A stretch of 64,000 nucleotides of DNA from Buchnera aphidicola (Hyalopterus amygdali). Its GTDB lineage: Bacteria > Pseudomonadota > Gammaproteobacteria > Enterobacterales > Enterobacteriaceae. Made by a program: the position numbers and the translations under genes. The notes below the pieces were generated by a model. That model was not told the origin of the DNA, made no database searches, and saw only the letters and a list, made by a program, of their open reading frames with translations. Positions 1 to 9,548 of this stretch are shown in pieces (positions within the stretch are counted from its first letter, which is position 1; each line of letters opens with the position of its first letter). The stretch covers positions 568,419 through 632,418 of the forward strand of contig NZ_OZ060383.1 in NCBI RefSeq assembly GCF_964059015.1, written 5' to 3'.

Positions 1-698
1 CTATTTTTAGTTCTTTGAAAATTTAATTTATTTGTTCCAACAAAAGGTCTAGCTATAACTCGAGCTACTTTATATTTATTTTGATCCAGTATCATACGAA
101 CAGTTTTACATATTTTATATAATTTTGATAAGCCAAATGTAGTTTCATGACACGCTATCTGAAAAACAGAATCAGATGAAGTATAAAAAATAGGTTTACC
201 TGTTTTAATATGTTCTTCACCTAAATTTTTTATTATTTCTGTTCCAGAAGCATGACAGTTACCAAGAAAACCTGGTAATTTTAATTTTATTGAAATTTCT
301 TTAGTTAATGGTAAGGGAAACGAACAATTTTTATCTTTGAAATAATACCAATCTCCTAAAAAAGGTGAACCAGCAATTTCCCAATGTCCAGAAGTAGTAT
401 CTTTTCCAGAAGACACTTCACTAGCAAAACCATAACTAGCAATAATATTATTTTCTTTTATTTGATTACTAAATCCTAATGGATATTTTCCTGTAGAAGC
501 ATAATAGGATTGAACTATTCCCAATTTTTCTAGATTAGGAATATATAAAGGACCTTGTCGTTTTATATTAGCTTTATCTAAAAAACATTGTTTTGCTATA
601 TGTCCAAAAGTATCTGCACCAATATCATTAAATTTATACGCATCAGCGCTGGAACCTATACCGAAAGAATCTAAAATCATTAAAAAAACACGTTTCAT
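1..698 (-). CDS. deoB: phosphopentomutase (partial, N-terminal part)
   Basis: The minus strand reads from an ATG at 698 out through the left edge of the window, giving about 232 residues with no stop, so the C-terminal part is missing here. It begins MKRVFLMILDSFGIGSSADA, the metal-binding N-terminus of DeoB, and carries the SGKDTTSGHWE and TSSDSVFQIACHE segments of the alkaline-phosphatase-like fold. The E. coli enzyme has about 407 residues. DeoB interconverts ribose/deoxyribose 1- and 5-phosphates in nucleoside salvage. It lies 31 bases downstream of prfC on the same strand and could be co-transcribed with it. Identity is clear from the sequence. Confidence 0.93.
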   Translation of the reverse strand, partial: MKRVFLMILDSFGIGSSADAYKFNDIGADTFGHIAKQCFLDKANIKRQGPLYIPNLEKLGIVQSYYASTGKYPLGFSNQIKENNIIASYGFASEVSSGKDTTSGHWEIAGSPFLGDWYYFKDKNCSFPLPLTKEISIKLKLPGFLGNCHASGTEIIKNLGEEHIKTGKPIFYTSSDSVFQIACHETTFGLSKLYKICKTVRMILDQNKYKVARVIARPFVGTNKLNFQRTKN

Positions 699-729
699 TA
701 TTAATACCTAAAAAATTAAACAAGTATAT

Positions 730-2328
730 TTATTGTTCTCTTGTTTTATCAAAAAAAATATCATTATAAAGATTTTTAGTTATGTTTAAATTAGCTTTAT
801 TGGGTGCTAAATATATTAATTGATTAAAACTATCTAAAGCTATATAAGACTTGTTTTTATTCACGAATTCAAAAATACTTTTTTTATTTTCTGATCTAAT
901 CCAACGTGCAATAAAAATATCTACTTTTCTATATGTTGCATCTATTTTATATTCAATATTTAAACGCTCGATAACAACATCAAATTGCAATACACCAATA
1001 GCACCTAAAATTATACTATTATTAATCATAGGACGTAATACTTGTATTGCACCTTCTTCTGATAATTGAAATAAACTCTTTTTTAATTTTTTTTGCTGTA
1101 ATGGGTTTTTTAGAACAATACCTCGAAATACTTCTGGTGCAAAACTTGGAATACCAACAAATTGAATGTCTTCTCCTTCTGTAAAAGTATCTCCAATTTT
1201 TATTGTGCCATGATTATGTATTCCTATTACATCTCCTGGATATGCTTTTTCTACTATAAATCTATCACCAGCTAAAAAAGAAAATGCATCAGAAATAGTA
1301 ATATTTTTTTTTGTTCTTACATGCCTCAACTTTATACCTTTTTTATATTTTCCAGAAACAATTCTCATAAAGGCTATTCGATCGCGATGTTTTAAATCCA
1401 TATTTGCTTGGATTTTAAATATAAAACCTGTTAATTTTTTTTCTTCAGGCTTCACTTTTCGTATATTAGTTTGACGATAAACCGGAGAAGGAGCCCACTT
1501 TATTAAGCTTTCTAAAATATGATTAATACCAAAATTACCTAATGCACTACCAAAAAAAACAGGAGTCATATAACCTTTTAGAAATTTTTTTTTAATAAAT
1601 TCTGGATATACATGAGTAATTAATTTTAATTCTTCATGAAATTGTATATTTAAATCTCTACCAATATATTCTTTTAAAGAAGGTTCATTTAAAAAACAAC
1701 AAAATGATTTAGAATGAAAAAAATTAGATTTTTTAATTATATTTTTTTTATATAAATGAATCATTTTATCATGAAGATGATAAATACCTTTAAAACTTTT
1801 TCCACAGCTAATTGGCCAGGTGATTGGAGTACAATTTAACTTTAAATATTTTTCAATTTCATCTAAAATTTCTATTGGTTCAAGACTATCACGATCTAAT
1901 TTATTAATAAAAGTAATAATAGGAGTATTATGTAAACGAGTCACATTCATTAGTTTTTTTGTTCTCTCTTCTATTCCTTTAGCTGCATCAATAACTAATA
2001 AACAACAATCAACTGCAGTAAGTATTCGATATGTATCCTCTGAAAAGTCTTCATGACCTGGAGTATCTAATAAATTTATTAAAATATTTTTATATGTAAA
2101 TTGCATAACTGATGTAGTAACAGAAATTCCACGACGTTTTTCAATATTCATCCAATCTGATTTGGCATATTTACCATTTCCTCTACCTTTGATTGTACCA
2201 GTAGTACGAATGGCCTTTCCTAAAAGGAGCATTTTTTCAGTTACTGTTGTTTTTCCAGCATCCGGGTGAGAAATAATGGCAAAAGTTCGTCTTTTTTGTA
2301 ATTCTAATTGATGATGTACATTACACAT
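730..2328 (-). CDS. prfC: peptide chain release factor 3 (RF3)
   Basis: A 532-residue protein, against 529 in E. coli. The GTPase motifs are in order: HPDAGKTT (G1) near residue 20, DTPGHED (G3) and NKLD (G4). EF-G-like domains II and III follow, ending in KTREQ, which resembles the E. coli C-terminus. RF3 uses GTP to recycle RF1/RF2 from the ribosome after termination. In E. coli prfC is preceded by rimI and yjjG. Here only a decayed spacer precedes it, holding a rimI-like remnant, which supports ancestral order. The ATG at 2328 gives an N-terminus aligned with the family. Confidence 0.97.
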   Translation of the reverse strand: MCNVHHQLELQKRRTFAIISHPDAGKTTVTEKMLLLGKAIRTTGTIKGRGNGKYAKSDWMNIEKRRGISVTTSVMQFTYKNILINLLDTPGHEDFSEDTYRILTAVDCCLLVIDAAKGIEERTKKLMNVTRLHNTPIITFINKLDRDSLEPIEILDEIEKYLKLNCTPITWPISCGKSFKGIYHLHDKMIHLYKKNIIKKSNFFHSKSFCCFLNEPSLKEYIGRDLNIQFHEELKLITHVYPEFIKKKFLKGYMTPVFFGSALGNFGINHILESLIKWAPSPVYRQTNIRKVKPEEKKLTGFIFKIQANMDLKHRDRIAFMRIVSGKYKKGIKLRHVRTKKNITISDAFSFLAGDRFIVEKAYPGDVIGIHNHGTIKIGDTFTEGEDIQFVGIPSFAPEVFRGIVLKNPLQQKKLKKSLFQLSEEGAIQVLRPMINNSIILGAIGVLQFDVVIERLNIEYKIDATYRKVDIFIARWIRSENKKSIFEFVNKNKSYIALDSFNQLIYLAPNKANLNITKNLYNDIFFDKTREQ

Positions 2329-2879
2329 AGAGACTCATTTGAGTTTTTTATTATTAAAAATTTTAGATATAAAAAAATCTAGATTTTTAAAAAAATACTA
2401 ATTAGTTGTTTTGATTTATTTAAAAAAAAATAATAAATATAAATTAAATTGCATGTAATAAAAAATATTTATAATTAAATTAAAAAAAAAGTTTTTGTTA
2501 ATGGAAAAATATATGTATTTTATATACAGGTAGTACAATTGGAATAAAAAATAACGATATGGATATATCTAATTTTTAGTTATTTTCAAAAAATAATTGA
2601 CTAATATGTTATATTTTTATGAAATAAATATTTCAAATTTTACTATTAAGGAATACAGTCTATTAATTGATTCATCGAATATGAGTCTAATAGAATGGCA
2701 GAGCGATAGAAGATGAAATAAAAAATAATTATTATCAATACGACAATTTTATCATCCTTTGTAAAACTAAAAATATAGCATATACTATCTCCTTTTTATA
2801 ATTTATATTAGAAAATTTAGATAAACGAATAATAATAAATAGGATCTCAAATGCCTTTATTAGATATACAATTAGATAA

Positions 2880-3059
2880 TTAAAAAATTTTTTTAATCTG
2901 TTATTCATTATAGCTTATCACCCTATTCAGGAAGTTACTCTCTTTTTTAATTATAATTTATATAGAAGAAATAGAAAAACTAAATTGCATGATAATCAAT
3001 TAAATGATTTTTCTTCAAATAACTTAGAAAAATTATTAAGAATAAGTGATAAAATTTAA
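2880..3059 (+). other. decayed spacer with one unrecognised open stretch
   Basis: The 1.2 kb between prfC and nfuA (2329-3567) holds no intact gene. Within it the plus strand stays open for 59 codons here, without an ATG, reading through AYHPIQEVTLFFNYNLYRRN to a stop at 3057. I do not recognise a family. It could be a gene fragment or chance. The rest of the spacer, apart from the rimI-like remnant, shows only short AT-rich frames with stops. Confidence 0.25.
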
Positions 3060-3129
3060 TTTTTCATAAAAAAATAAAAAAATAACTAAAGGCTTAAAAA
3101 ATTTAAACTTAACTTATTATAATAAAAAT

Positions 3130-3420
3130 ATATTCAGGTAATTCTAAAAAAAATTATGAAAAAATTTTTTTAAGTGCTGTTAAAGCGCTAATTTTTATGT
3201 ACTTCTAGTATAAAAAATACTACTTAAAATATAAATTTTTTAATAGAATTAGATATAGAATGAAAAAAATATCATTGTTATAAATTTAAAAAAATGTAAA
3301 TTAGAAAAACGAATATGAATAGATATAAAACAGAAAATTCACTTATAAAGTGTGCGTTTTTCATAGATACGATTTAAAAATAGAAGCGGATTTGACTAAA
3401 TTATACTTTTTATTCAGTCA
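3130..3420 (-). pseudogene. rimI: remnant resembling rimI (ribosomal protein S18 N-acetyltransferase)
   Basis: No intact frame exists, but translated pieces on the minus strand resemble RimI in the right order. Near 3370-3340 an IYEKRT-like stretch is followed by an in-frame TGA where RimI has the Trp of its PWS motif. Near 3210-3165 comes LEVHKN, then after a frame change SALTALKKIF, matching the acetyl-CoA-binding region of RimI (LEVRASN...AIALYESLGF). In E. coli rimI lies just upstream of prfC (rimI-yjjG-prfC), the position seen here. The match is patchy and by eye, so the identity is an inference. Confidence 0.4.
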
Positions 3421-3567
3421 CAATTTTTTAATTAAAAAAAATCGTATTTAAATAAAAAATAATTTACGAGGTAAAATAAGTCGAAAATAAATACTTTTAA
3501 AAAGTAATATTTTAAGACTTATATAATTTTTATTAAAAAATTCATTTAAAATTTCTATAAAATTTTT

Positions 3568-4145
3568 TTAATAAAAGGAATTTTTATCATGAAAATGATC
3601 AGTCTTATCAACAACTTTTTTTATTTCAGGAAAAAAAGATAATATTTTTTTTTCAACTATTTGTTTTAAAGTAGAACCAATCATTGAACATCCATTACAT
3701 CCCCCACTAAATTTTATTAAAGCCATATGATTTTCATCAATTTTAATTAAATTAACTTTTCCGCCGTGCATTGATAATTGAGGATTTATACTAATATTCA
3801 AAAAATTTTCTATTTTTCTTGTAAAGAAGATGTATTTTTATGCAAAATGTTTTTTGTAGCATATGGTGCTTTAAAAGTTAAATGAGAACCTAGTTTATCT
3901 ACTATTAAATCAATTTTAGAATTTTTTAAAAAACCAATAATAGATTTATCAACGTAAACAAAGAAATTCTCATATTTTATTTTTATATCAGATTCTTCTA
4001 CTTCGTTCTTTTCACAATATGCTACTCCACATTCTGCATTATGAGTTCCTGGATTAATAATAAAAACACGTATTTGGGTTCCAATAGATTCTTTGGATAA
4101 AAGTGAAGTAAAATGATTTTGAGCATTTTTAGAAATAGTAATCAT
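3568..4145 (-). pseudogene. nfuA: Fe-S biogenesis protein NfuA, split by a one-base frameshift
   Basis: Two adjacent frames together make NfuA. Residues 1-111 are the degenerate A-type domain (starts MITISKNAQ, includes [11 protein letters not shown]). The C-terminal Nfu domain has the CNGC cluster ligands in [10 protein letters not shown] and ends near the family C-terminus. The break is at the A5 run (T at 3813-3817): one extra A gives [18 protein letters not shown] and a 192-residue product, against 191 in E. coli. The second frame has only a TTG as a possible start. NfuA carries 4Fe-4S clusters to client proteins. It is divergent from bioH as in E. coli, with gntX missing. A5 is short for efficient slippage, so a real mutation or sequence error is possible. 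Confidence 0.88.
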
Positions 4146-4246
4146 TAACTTAAATTTAACTATAATTTTAATTATATATAATACTACTAACTTATTAAAA
4201 TAAAAACAAGAATATTCTATATAAAAAATATTCTTTTGGAGAAAAA

Positions 4247-5015
4247 ATGCAACAATTTTATTGGAAAACTATTGGTAATGGCAATGTTAATATTGTTTTA
4301 TTAAATGGATGGGGTTTTAATTCAGAAATATGGTTTTTTATAATAAAAAAATTAAATAATATATTTAAGTTTCATTTAATTGACTTACCAGGAATAGGGG
4401 TAAATAGGCATATAGATCCTATGAAAATAAATGAAATAACTTCAATTTTATACAATAATATGAAAAAAAAATCAATTTTTTTAGGATGGTCAATAGGAGG
4501 ATTAATTGCTAATCAATTCGCAATGTCATATCCAGAACGTGTATTAGGAATAATAAATGTAGCATCTTCTCCATGTTTTACAAAAAAAAAAATGGCCTGG
4601 AATAGAAAAAGAAAAAATATTTTATTTTTATAAAAATTTAACAAAAAATTATTATGAAACTATAATTAATTTTTTATATATACAAATGATGGGATTAAAA
4701 AATCCTCCTAAAGACTTAAACTATTTAAAAAAAATATTATCTTATGCAGAACAACCAAATAATAAATCATTAAAAAACGGATTAGAAATACTTCTTTCGA
4801 CTGATTTAAGATACGAAAAAAATATATTTAAATTTCCATTTTTACGTATATATGGTTCATTAGATATTTTAGTTTCAAAAAAAATATGTAAAATACTTGA
4901 TGAAAAATGGCCTGATTCTAGTTCTATTGTTATAGAAAAAGCTGCACACGCCCCATTTATTTCTCACAAAGAAAAATTTTGTTCTATTATATTAAAATTT
5001 ATAAAATCTTTATAA
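4247..5015 (+). pseudogene. bioH: pimeloyl-ACP methyl ester esterase BioH, split at an A11 run
   Basis: An alpha/beta hydrolase matching BioH throughout. It has LNGWGFNSEIW near the N-terminus, the nucleophile elbow GWSIGG with catalytic Ser, SSPCF, LRIYGSLDILV with the acid region, and the catalytic His in KAAHAPFISH. The frame breaks in the A11 run at 4582-4592. Removing one A makes the next residues WPGIEKEKIF, exactly where E. coli BioH has WPGIKPD, and yields 255 residues against 256. BioH cleaves the methyl ester that ends pimeloyl-ACP synthesis for biotin. A strong AGGAG-like site precedes the ATG. It may be rescued by transcriptional slippage or be a young pseudogene. Confidence 0.9.
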
Positions 5016-5026
5016 AAGATATACTA

Positions 5027-5056
5027 TATAGACCCCAAAATATAATTGGGGCTATA
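5027..5056. terminator. hairpin between convergent bioH and ssb
   Basis: TATAG-A-CCCCAA pairs with TTGGGG-CTATA around a 7-base AT loop, leaving one bulged A. On the plus strand a T-rich stretch follows. It lies between the 3' ends of bioH and ssb and probably terminates one or both. The GC-rich core stands out in this AT-rich background. Confidence 0.6.
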
Positions 5057-5070
5057 AATATTTTTATTTT

Positions 5071-5580
5071 TTAAAAAGGTATTTCATCATCAAAATCTAT
5101 TTCCTCAGAATCAATTTTCTCTTGATTTGTTTGATTTTTTTCTAAATTCTTTGAAGAATTAGATCTTTCTAATTCTTTTGTTTTTAATATATTATTATTT
5201 TCGTTTGATATAATATTTTGAGAATTAGAATTACGATTACCTAACATTTGCATTGTACCGCCAATATTAACTACTACTTCTGTAGTATAACGTTCAAGAC
5301 CATTCTGATCCTGCCATTTTCTAGTTTGAAGAGATCCTTCAATATATACTTGTGAACCTTTTCTTAAATATTCCCCAGCAATTTCAGCTAACTTTCCAAA
5401 TAAAACTATTCTATGCCATTCTGTTTTTTCTTTGCTTTCACCAGTATTTTTATCTTTCCAGTTTTCTGAAGTTGCAAGCGTCATATTTACCACTGCATTA
5501 CCATTAGGCATATAACGTACTTCAGGATCTTGACCTAAATGACCAATTAAAATTACTTTATTTACACCTCTGCTTGCCAT
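5071..5580 (-). CDS. ssb: single-stranded DNA-binding protein
   Basis: Read from the ATG at 5580 this is 169 residues starting [20 protein letters not shown], the family N-terminus. An upstream ATG at 5616 would add 12 poorly fitting residues. The OB-fold spans roughly residues 1-110 ([27 protein letters not shown]). A low-complexity Asn/Lys/Glu linker follows, then the acidic tip DFDDEIPF that recruits partner proteins. SSB coats single-stranded DNA at the fork. It is divergent from dnaB, with about 1 kb of non-coding DNA between them. Confidence 0.97.
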   Translation of the reverse strand: MASRGVNKVILIGHLGQDPEVRYMPNGNAVVNMTLATSENWKDKNTGESKEKTEWHRIVLFGKLAEIAGEYLRKGSQVYIEGSLQTRKWQDQNGLERYTTEVVVNIGGTMQMLGNRNSNSQNIISNENNNILKTKELERSNSSKNLEKNQTNQEKIDSEEIDFDDEIPF

Positions 5581-6561
5581 AATACAAACTCCACTGATAA
5601 ATTTAAAAAAACACATTATTAAGAAATTTTGAATTATTTATAGTATAAAAAATTATAAATATCTTATTTTATAAAACTAAATATATAGAAGTTACTTTAT
5701 CAGTAATTCCCTATAATATTAGAAATATCAAAATTTTTTTAAAATATATTTTTGTGAAGTTAAATAAAAAAAAAATTTTATAAATTTAGGATACATTACA
5801 GATATTTAATCATAGGAAAAAAAATAATATTTACCTATAGATTAATATGCTATTTTAAATAATTCTTAATCTTCAAAAAATAATTCAAAAATACAAAAAA
5901 ATAACTTTTTATATTCAAAAAACATTAATAATTTTTAAAACATGATAATTATGTACTTCTAATATTAAAAGCTACTATATTTATATAAATAAAAATGCTA
6001 TTAGTTAATAAAAAACTTATATATTATAATGTCTTATTAATAATATAATAAATTAGATTAATTAAAATCCTATAATTTTTTTTTAAAAAATTTAAAACAG
6101 AAAAAATGTATAAAATTATGATAAAATTAAATTAAAAAAAAATTTTATAAGTATAAATTTTTTTATGTATTTATATATAATATCTTTAATTATAAAAATT
6201 TATATAAAACTTAGCAAAATCTAATAAAAATATTAATTTAAACATTATTTAGTATATCAAAAAAAATATTCCCCTAAAAAATATTCCCCTAATATCAAGA
6301 ATATTATTTTCAAAAAATAAACTAATAAAAATATTAAGGTATATATTTTTTAAAAAAAATTAAATACATAATTATTAATTACATCAAGATAATAATATAA
6401 AAATAAAAAATATTTTACATATTTCTAAATAAATAAAAATATAACAAGATATAAAACAATATAAAGAAATCTCGATTAGATTAGTTAGTAAATAGTCTAT
6501 TTCTATAATACTAAAATATAATTTTACAATGATTTACTAAATAATGGTATATGCAATATAT
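5581..6561. other. long non-coding AT-rich gap between ssb and dnaB
   Basis: About 980 bases without a credible frame on either strand. I see only short stretches between stops, a perfect 15-base tandem duplication at 6261-6290, and a segment near 5951 that partly repeats a sequence at 3197. It must carry the promoters of ssb and dnaB, but AT content prevents choosing boxes by eye. It is probably the residue of one or more lost genes. Confidence 0.6.
6261..6290. repeat. perfect 2 x 15-base tandem repeat
   Basis: The unit AAAAAATATTCCCCT occurs twice head to tail with no mismatch inside the ssb-dnaB gap. The CCCC core makes it visible against the background. It looks like a simple replication-slippage duplication, and no function is evident. 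Confidence 0.85.
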
Positions 6562-7941
6562 ATGGCGAAAAATAAATCATATTTACATCAAATGAATAGA
6601 TTAAAAATTCCACCTCATTCTTTAGAAGCGGAGCAATCAGTACTAGGTGGTTTAATGTTAGATAACGAACAATGGGATTCTGTTTCAGAACATGTAGTAG
6701 CAGATGATTTTTTTAGCAAACCCCACCGTTTGATATTTCAGGAAATGCAAAAATTATTGGACTCAGGACATCCTATTGATTTGATTACATTATCAGAATC
6801 TTTAGAACAAAAAGGAAAATTAGAAAGTGTAGGTAGATTTTCTTATTTAGCTGAATTATCAAAAAATACTCCTAGTACAGCAAATATTATTGCGTATGCT
6901 GATATAGTACGAGAAAGAGCAATAGTTAGAGAGATGATACTAGTCGCTAATAAAATAGCCAATGCTGGATATGACACGCAAGGTAGAAAAAGCGAGGAAC
7001 TACTAGATTATGCAGAATCTAGTGTTTTTAAAATCGCTGAAAAACGTTTTAAAAAAGACTCTGGACCTAAGAATATCGAACAAATTCTTGATGAAACAGT
7101 TACTAGTATTGAAAAATTATTTTTATCACCCAATAATGGGGTAACAGGAATCAATACAGGATATCAAGACTTAAATAAAAAAACATCAGGATTACAACCT
7201 TCTGAACTTATTATTATTGCAGCAAGGCCTTCTATGGGTAAAACTACTTTTGCAATGAATTTATGCGAAAACGCTGCTATGTTATATGAAAAACCAGTAT
7301 TAATTTTTAGTTTAGAAATGCCTGGAGAACAGATTATGATGCGTATGTTAGCCTCATTATCTAGAGTAAATCAAGCACGTATTAGAACTGGACAATTAAA
7401 TGATGAAGATTGGTCTCGAATGTCTGGTACAATTAATGTTTTGCTTAAAAAAAAGAACATTTACATAGATGATTCTTCAGCTCTTACTCCAAGCGAAGTA
7501 CGCTCTAGAGCACGACGTATTTATCGCGAAAATAATGGATTAACTTTAATTATGGTCGATTATTTGCAATTAATGAGAGTACCGTCTCTGTCTGATAATC
7601 GCACTCTTGAAATTGCTGAAATATCTAGAACTTTAAAAGCATTAGCAAAGGAATTACAGGTACCTGTTATAGCTTTATCACAACTAAATCGTTCTTTAGA
7701 ACAAAGATCAGACAAAAGACCAGTAAATTCAGATTTGCGTGAATCTGGATCTTTAGAACAAGACGCAGATTTAATTATGTTTATATATCGAGATGAAATA
7801 TATCATGAAAATAGTGATTTTAAAGGTATTGCTGAAATAATAATAGGAAAACAACGAAATGGACCAATTGGAACAATTTGTTTAACATTTAATGGACATT
7901 GGTCTAGATTTGATAATTATTGTAGTTCTAAATACGATTAA
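6562..7941 (+). CDS. dnaB: replicative DNA helicase
   Basis: From ATG 6562 the protein is 459 residues beginning MAKNKS, aligning with the E. coli start MAGNKP. An in-frame ATG at 6544 is an alternative. The N-terminal domain (PPHSLEAEQSVLGGLMLDN) is followed by the RecA-like motor with Walker A ARPSMGKTT, Walker B region LIMVDYLQLM and the H4 segment SQLNRSLEQR. It ends in RFDNYCSSKYD, close to E. coli. DnaB is the hexameric fork helicase loaded by DnaC or an equivalent. Neither an obvious Shine-Dalgarno nor a clear promoter is visible upstream. Confidence 0.97.
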   Translation: MAKNKSYLHQMNRLKIPPHSLEAEQSVLGGLMLDNEQWDSVSEHVVADDFFSKPHRLIFQEMQKLLDSGHPIDLITLSESLEQKGKLESVGRFSYLAELSKNTPSTANIIAYADIVRERAIVREMILVANKIANAGYDTQGRKSEELLDYAESSVFKIAEKRFKKDSGPKNIEQILDETVTSIEKLFLSPNNGVTGINTGYQDLNKKTSGLQPSELIIIAARPSMGKTTFAMNLCENAAMLYEKPVLIFSLEMPGEQIMMRMLASLSRVNQARIRTGQLNDEDWSRMSGTINVLLKKKNIYIDDSSALTPSEVRSRARRIYRENNGLTLIMVDYLQLMRVPSLSDNRTLEIAEISRTLKALAKELQVPVIALSQLNRSLEQRSDKRPVNSDLRESGSLEQDADLIMFIYRDEIYHENSDFKGIAEIIIGKQRNGPIGTICLTFNGHWSRFDNYCSSKYD

Positions 7942-7954
7942 AAATTAATCAATA

Positions 7955-7988
7955 GAATATAAATATATTTTTAAAAATATTTATATTC
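7955..7988 (+). terminator. AT-only hairpin after dnaB
   Basis: A perfect 12-base inverted repeat (GAATATAAATAT / ATATTTATATTC) with a 10-base AT spacer starts 14 bases after the dnaB stop. It has only one GC pair and no clear U tract, so it may stabilise the 3' end rather than terminate efficiently. Confidence 0.4.
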
Positions 7989-8009
7989 ATTAAAAAATAA
8001 TAGGTAAAT

Positions 8010-8033
8010 ATAAGAATTTTTTTACATTCTTAT
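8010..8033 (+). terminator. second hairpin between dnaB and gshB
   Basis: ATAAGAAT and ATTCTTAT form an 8-base stem around a T-rich loop, followed by GACTTTTTG. The short T run fits a weak intrinsic terminator for dnaB transcripts before gshB. Confidence 0.35.
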
Positions 8034-8137
8034 GACTTTTTGTAGTTCAATAGTTAATTTTATTGCAATAAAATATATTTTTTATAATAATAAAATTATT
8101 TTTAAAAAAATTTAATTAATTTTGAAATAAAAAAAAT

Positions 8138-9130
8138 ATGAAAAAAAAACAAAATTTAAAAATTGGAATAGTAATGGATTCAATTAAATTTATTAAAATC
8201 GAAAAAGACTCCAGTTTTGCTATTCTATTAGAAGCACAAGCAAGACAACATGAACTTTATTATATAGAAATAAATGATCTTTATTTGAGAAAAGGTCAAT
8301 CATACGCAACGGCAAAAATAATAGAAGTACAAAAAAAAGAAAAAAATTATTTTAATATAATTAAAAAAAAGGATATGTCATTAAATGAATTAGATGTAAT
8401 TCTCATGCGTAAAGATCCTCCATTTAATACTGAATTTATTTATGCAACATATATTCTTGAACGAGCAGAAGAAAAAGGATTATTAGTTATCAATAAACCA
8501 AAAAGTTTAAGAGATTGTAATGAAAAAATATTTATATCATGGTTTTCAAAATTTACTGCAGATACATTAGTAACAAGACAATTATTAAAAATATATGACT
8601 TTTGGAAAGAAAAAAAAGATATTATCGTAAAACCATTAGATGAAATGGGAGGGAAAAACATTTTTCGAATTAAAAAAAATGATCCTAATTTTTCTGTTAT
8701 TATAGAAACACTTACACAGTATGAAAATAAATATTGTATGGTACAAACTTATCTTCCAGAAGTAAAAAATGGTGACAAAAGAATTCTTATTATAAATGGT
8801 AAACCTATACCTTGGTGTTTAGCGAGAATACCGAAATGTGGAGAAACAAGAGCAAATTTAGCTGCAGGTGGAATAGGAAAAGTACAAAAATTGAGTAATG
8901 AAGATTGGGAAATAGCTAACTATTTAGGTCCAGTTTTAAAGAAAAAAGGATTAATTCTTGTCGGATTAGATATAATAGGAAATAAATTAACAGAAATCAA
9001 TGTTACAAGTCCAACATGTATTTGCGAAATCGAATCAAAAAAAAATATTTCCATTACAGGTGATTTAATAAACTATATTGAAAAAAAAATATATAAAAAG
9101 AGACTATCCAATGATAGTAATAGCTTTTGA
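8138..9130 (+). CDS. gshB: glutathione synthetase
   Basis: A 330-residue ATP-grasp enzyme, against 316 in E. coli. It has the N-terminal MDSIKFIKIEKDSSFAILLE, the substrate-binding RKDPPFNTEFIYATYILERAEEK region, VKPLDEMGG of the ATP-grasp fold, CLARIP and the metal/substrate motif LTEINVTSPTC. It joins glycine to gamma-glutamylcysteine to complete glutathione. The 3' end overlaps ruvX by 20 bases, so the two are probably translationally coupled. In E. coli gshB is also near yqgF (ruvX). Confidence 0.97.
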   Translation: MKKKQNLKIGIVMDSIKFIKIEKDSSFAILLEAQARQHELYYIEINDLYLRKGQSYATAKIIEVQKKEKNYFNIIKKKDMSLNELDVILMRKDPPFNTEFIYATYILERAEEKGLLVINKPKSLRDCNEKIFISWFSKFTADTLVTRQLLKIYDFWKEKKDIIVKPLDEMGGKNIFRIKKNDPNFSVIIETLTQYENKYCMVQTYLPEVKNGDKRILIINGKPIPWCLARIPKCGETRANLAAGGIGKVQKLSNEDWEIANYLGPVLKKKGLILVGLDIIGNKLTEINVTSPTCICEIESKKNISITGDLINYIEKKIYKKRLSNDSNSF

Positions 9131-9533
9131 TTTCGGATTAAAACATATCGGAGTTGCAGTTGGAGAAAATATTCTTAAAAAAGGCAGAGCTTTAAATAAA
9201 TTATCTGTACATAATGGAAATCCAAATTGGAATAATATAAAAATATTGTTAAAAAATTGGCAGCCTCAATTTTTAGTTGTAGGGCTTCCACTAAATATGG
9301 ACGGAACAAAACAAAAAATAACAAAAAAAGCAGAAAAATTTGCTTATCTATTAAAATATAAATTTAATATTATTGTTTTTTTACATAACGAATGTTTAAG
9401 CACAAAAGAAGCTAGGTCATTAATATTTCACAAACATGGTTTTAAAGCACTACAAAAAAATAATATACATTCTATTGCAGCTGTCATTATACTAGAAAGT
9501 TGGTTTAACCATAATTCATTATTAGGAATTTAA
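9111..9533 (+). CDS. ruvX: Holliday-junction-resolvase-like RNase H-fold protein YqgF/RuvX
   Basis: From the ATG at 9111 this is 140 residues starting MIVIAFDFGLKHIGVAVG. An upstream in-frame ATG would add residues absent from homologues. The RNase H fold acidic residue is in FDFG, followed by VVGLPLNMDGT, HNECLSTKEA and a C-terminal AAVIILESWF. The family acts in 16S rRNA 5' end processing and is related to resolvases. It overlaps gshB and is 15 bases from yggS. Confidence 0.95.
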   Translation: MIVIAFDFGLKHIGVAVGENILKKGRALNKLSVHNGNPNWNNIKILLKNWQPQFLVVGLPLNMDGTKQKITKKAEKFAYLLKYKFNIIVFLHNECLSTKEARSLIFHKHGFKALQKNNIHSIAAVIILESWFNHNSLLGI

Positions 9534-9548
9534 AATAATTAATATAAT

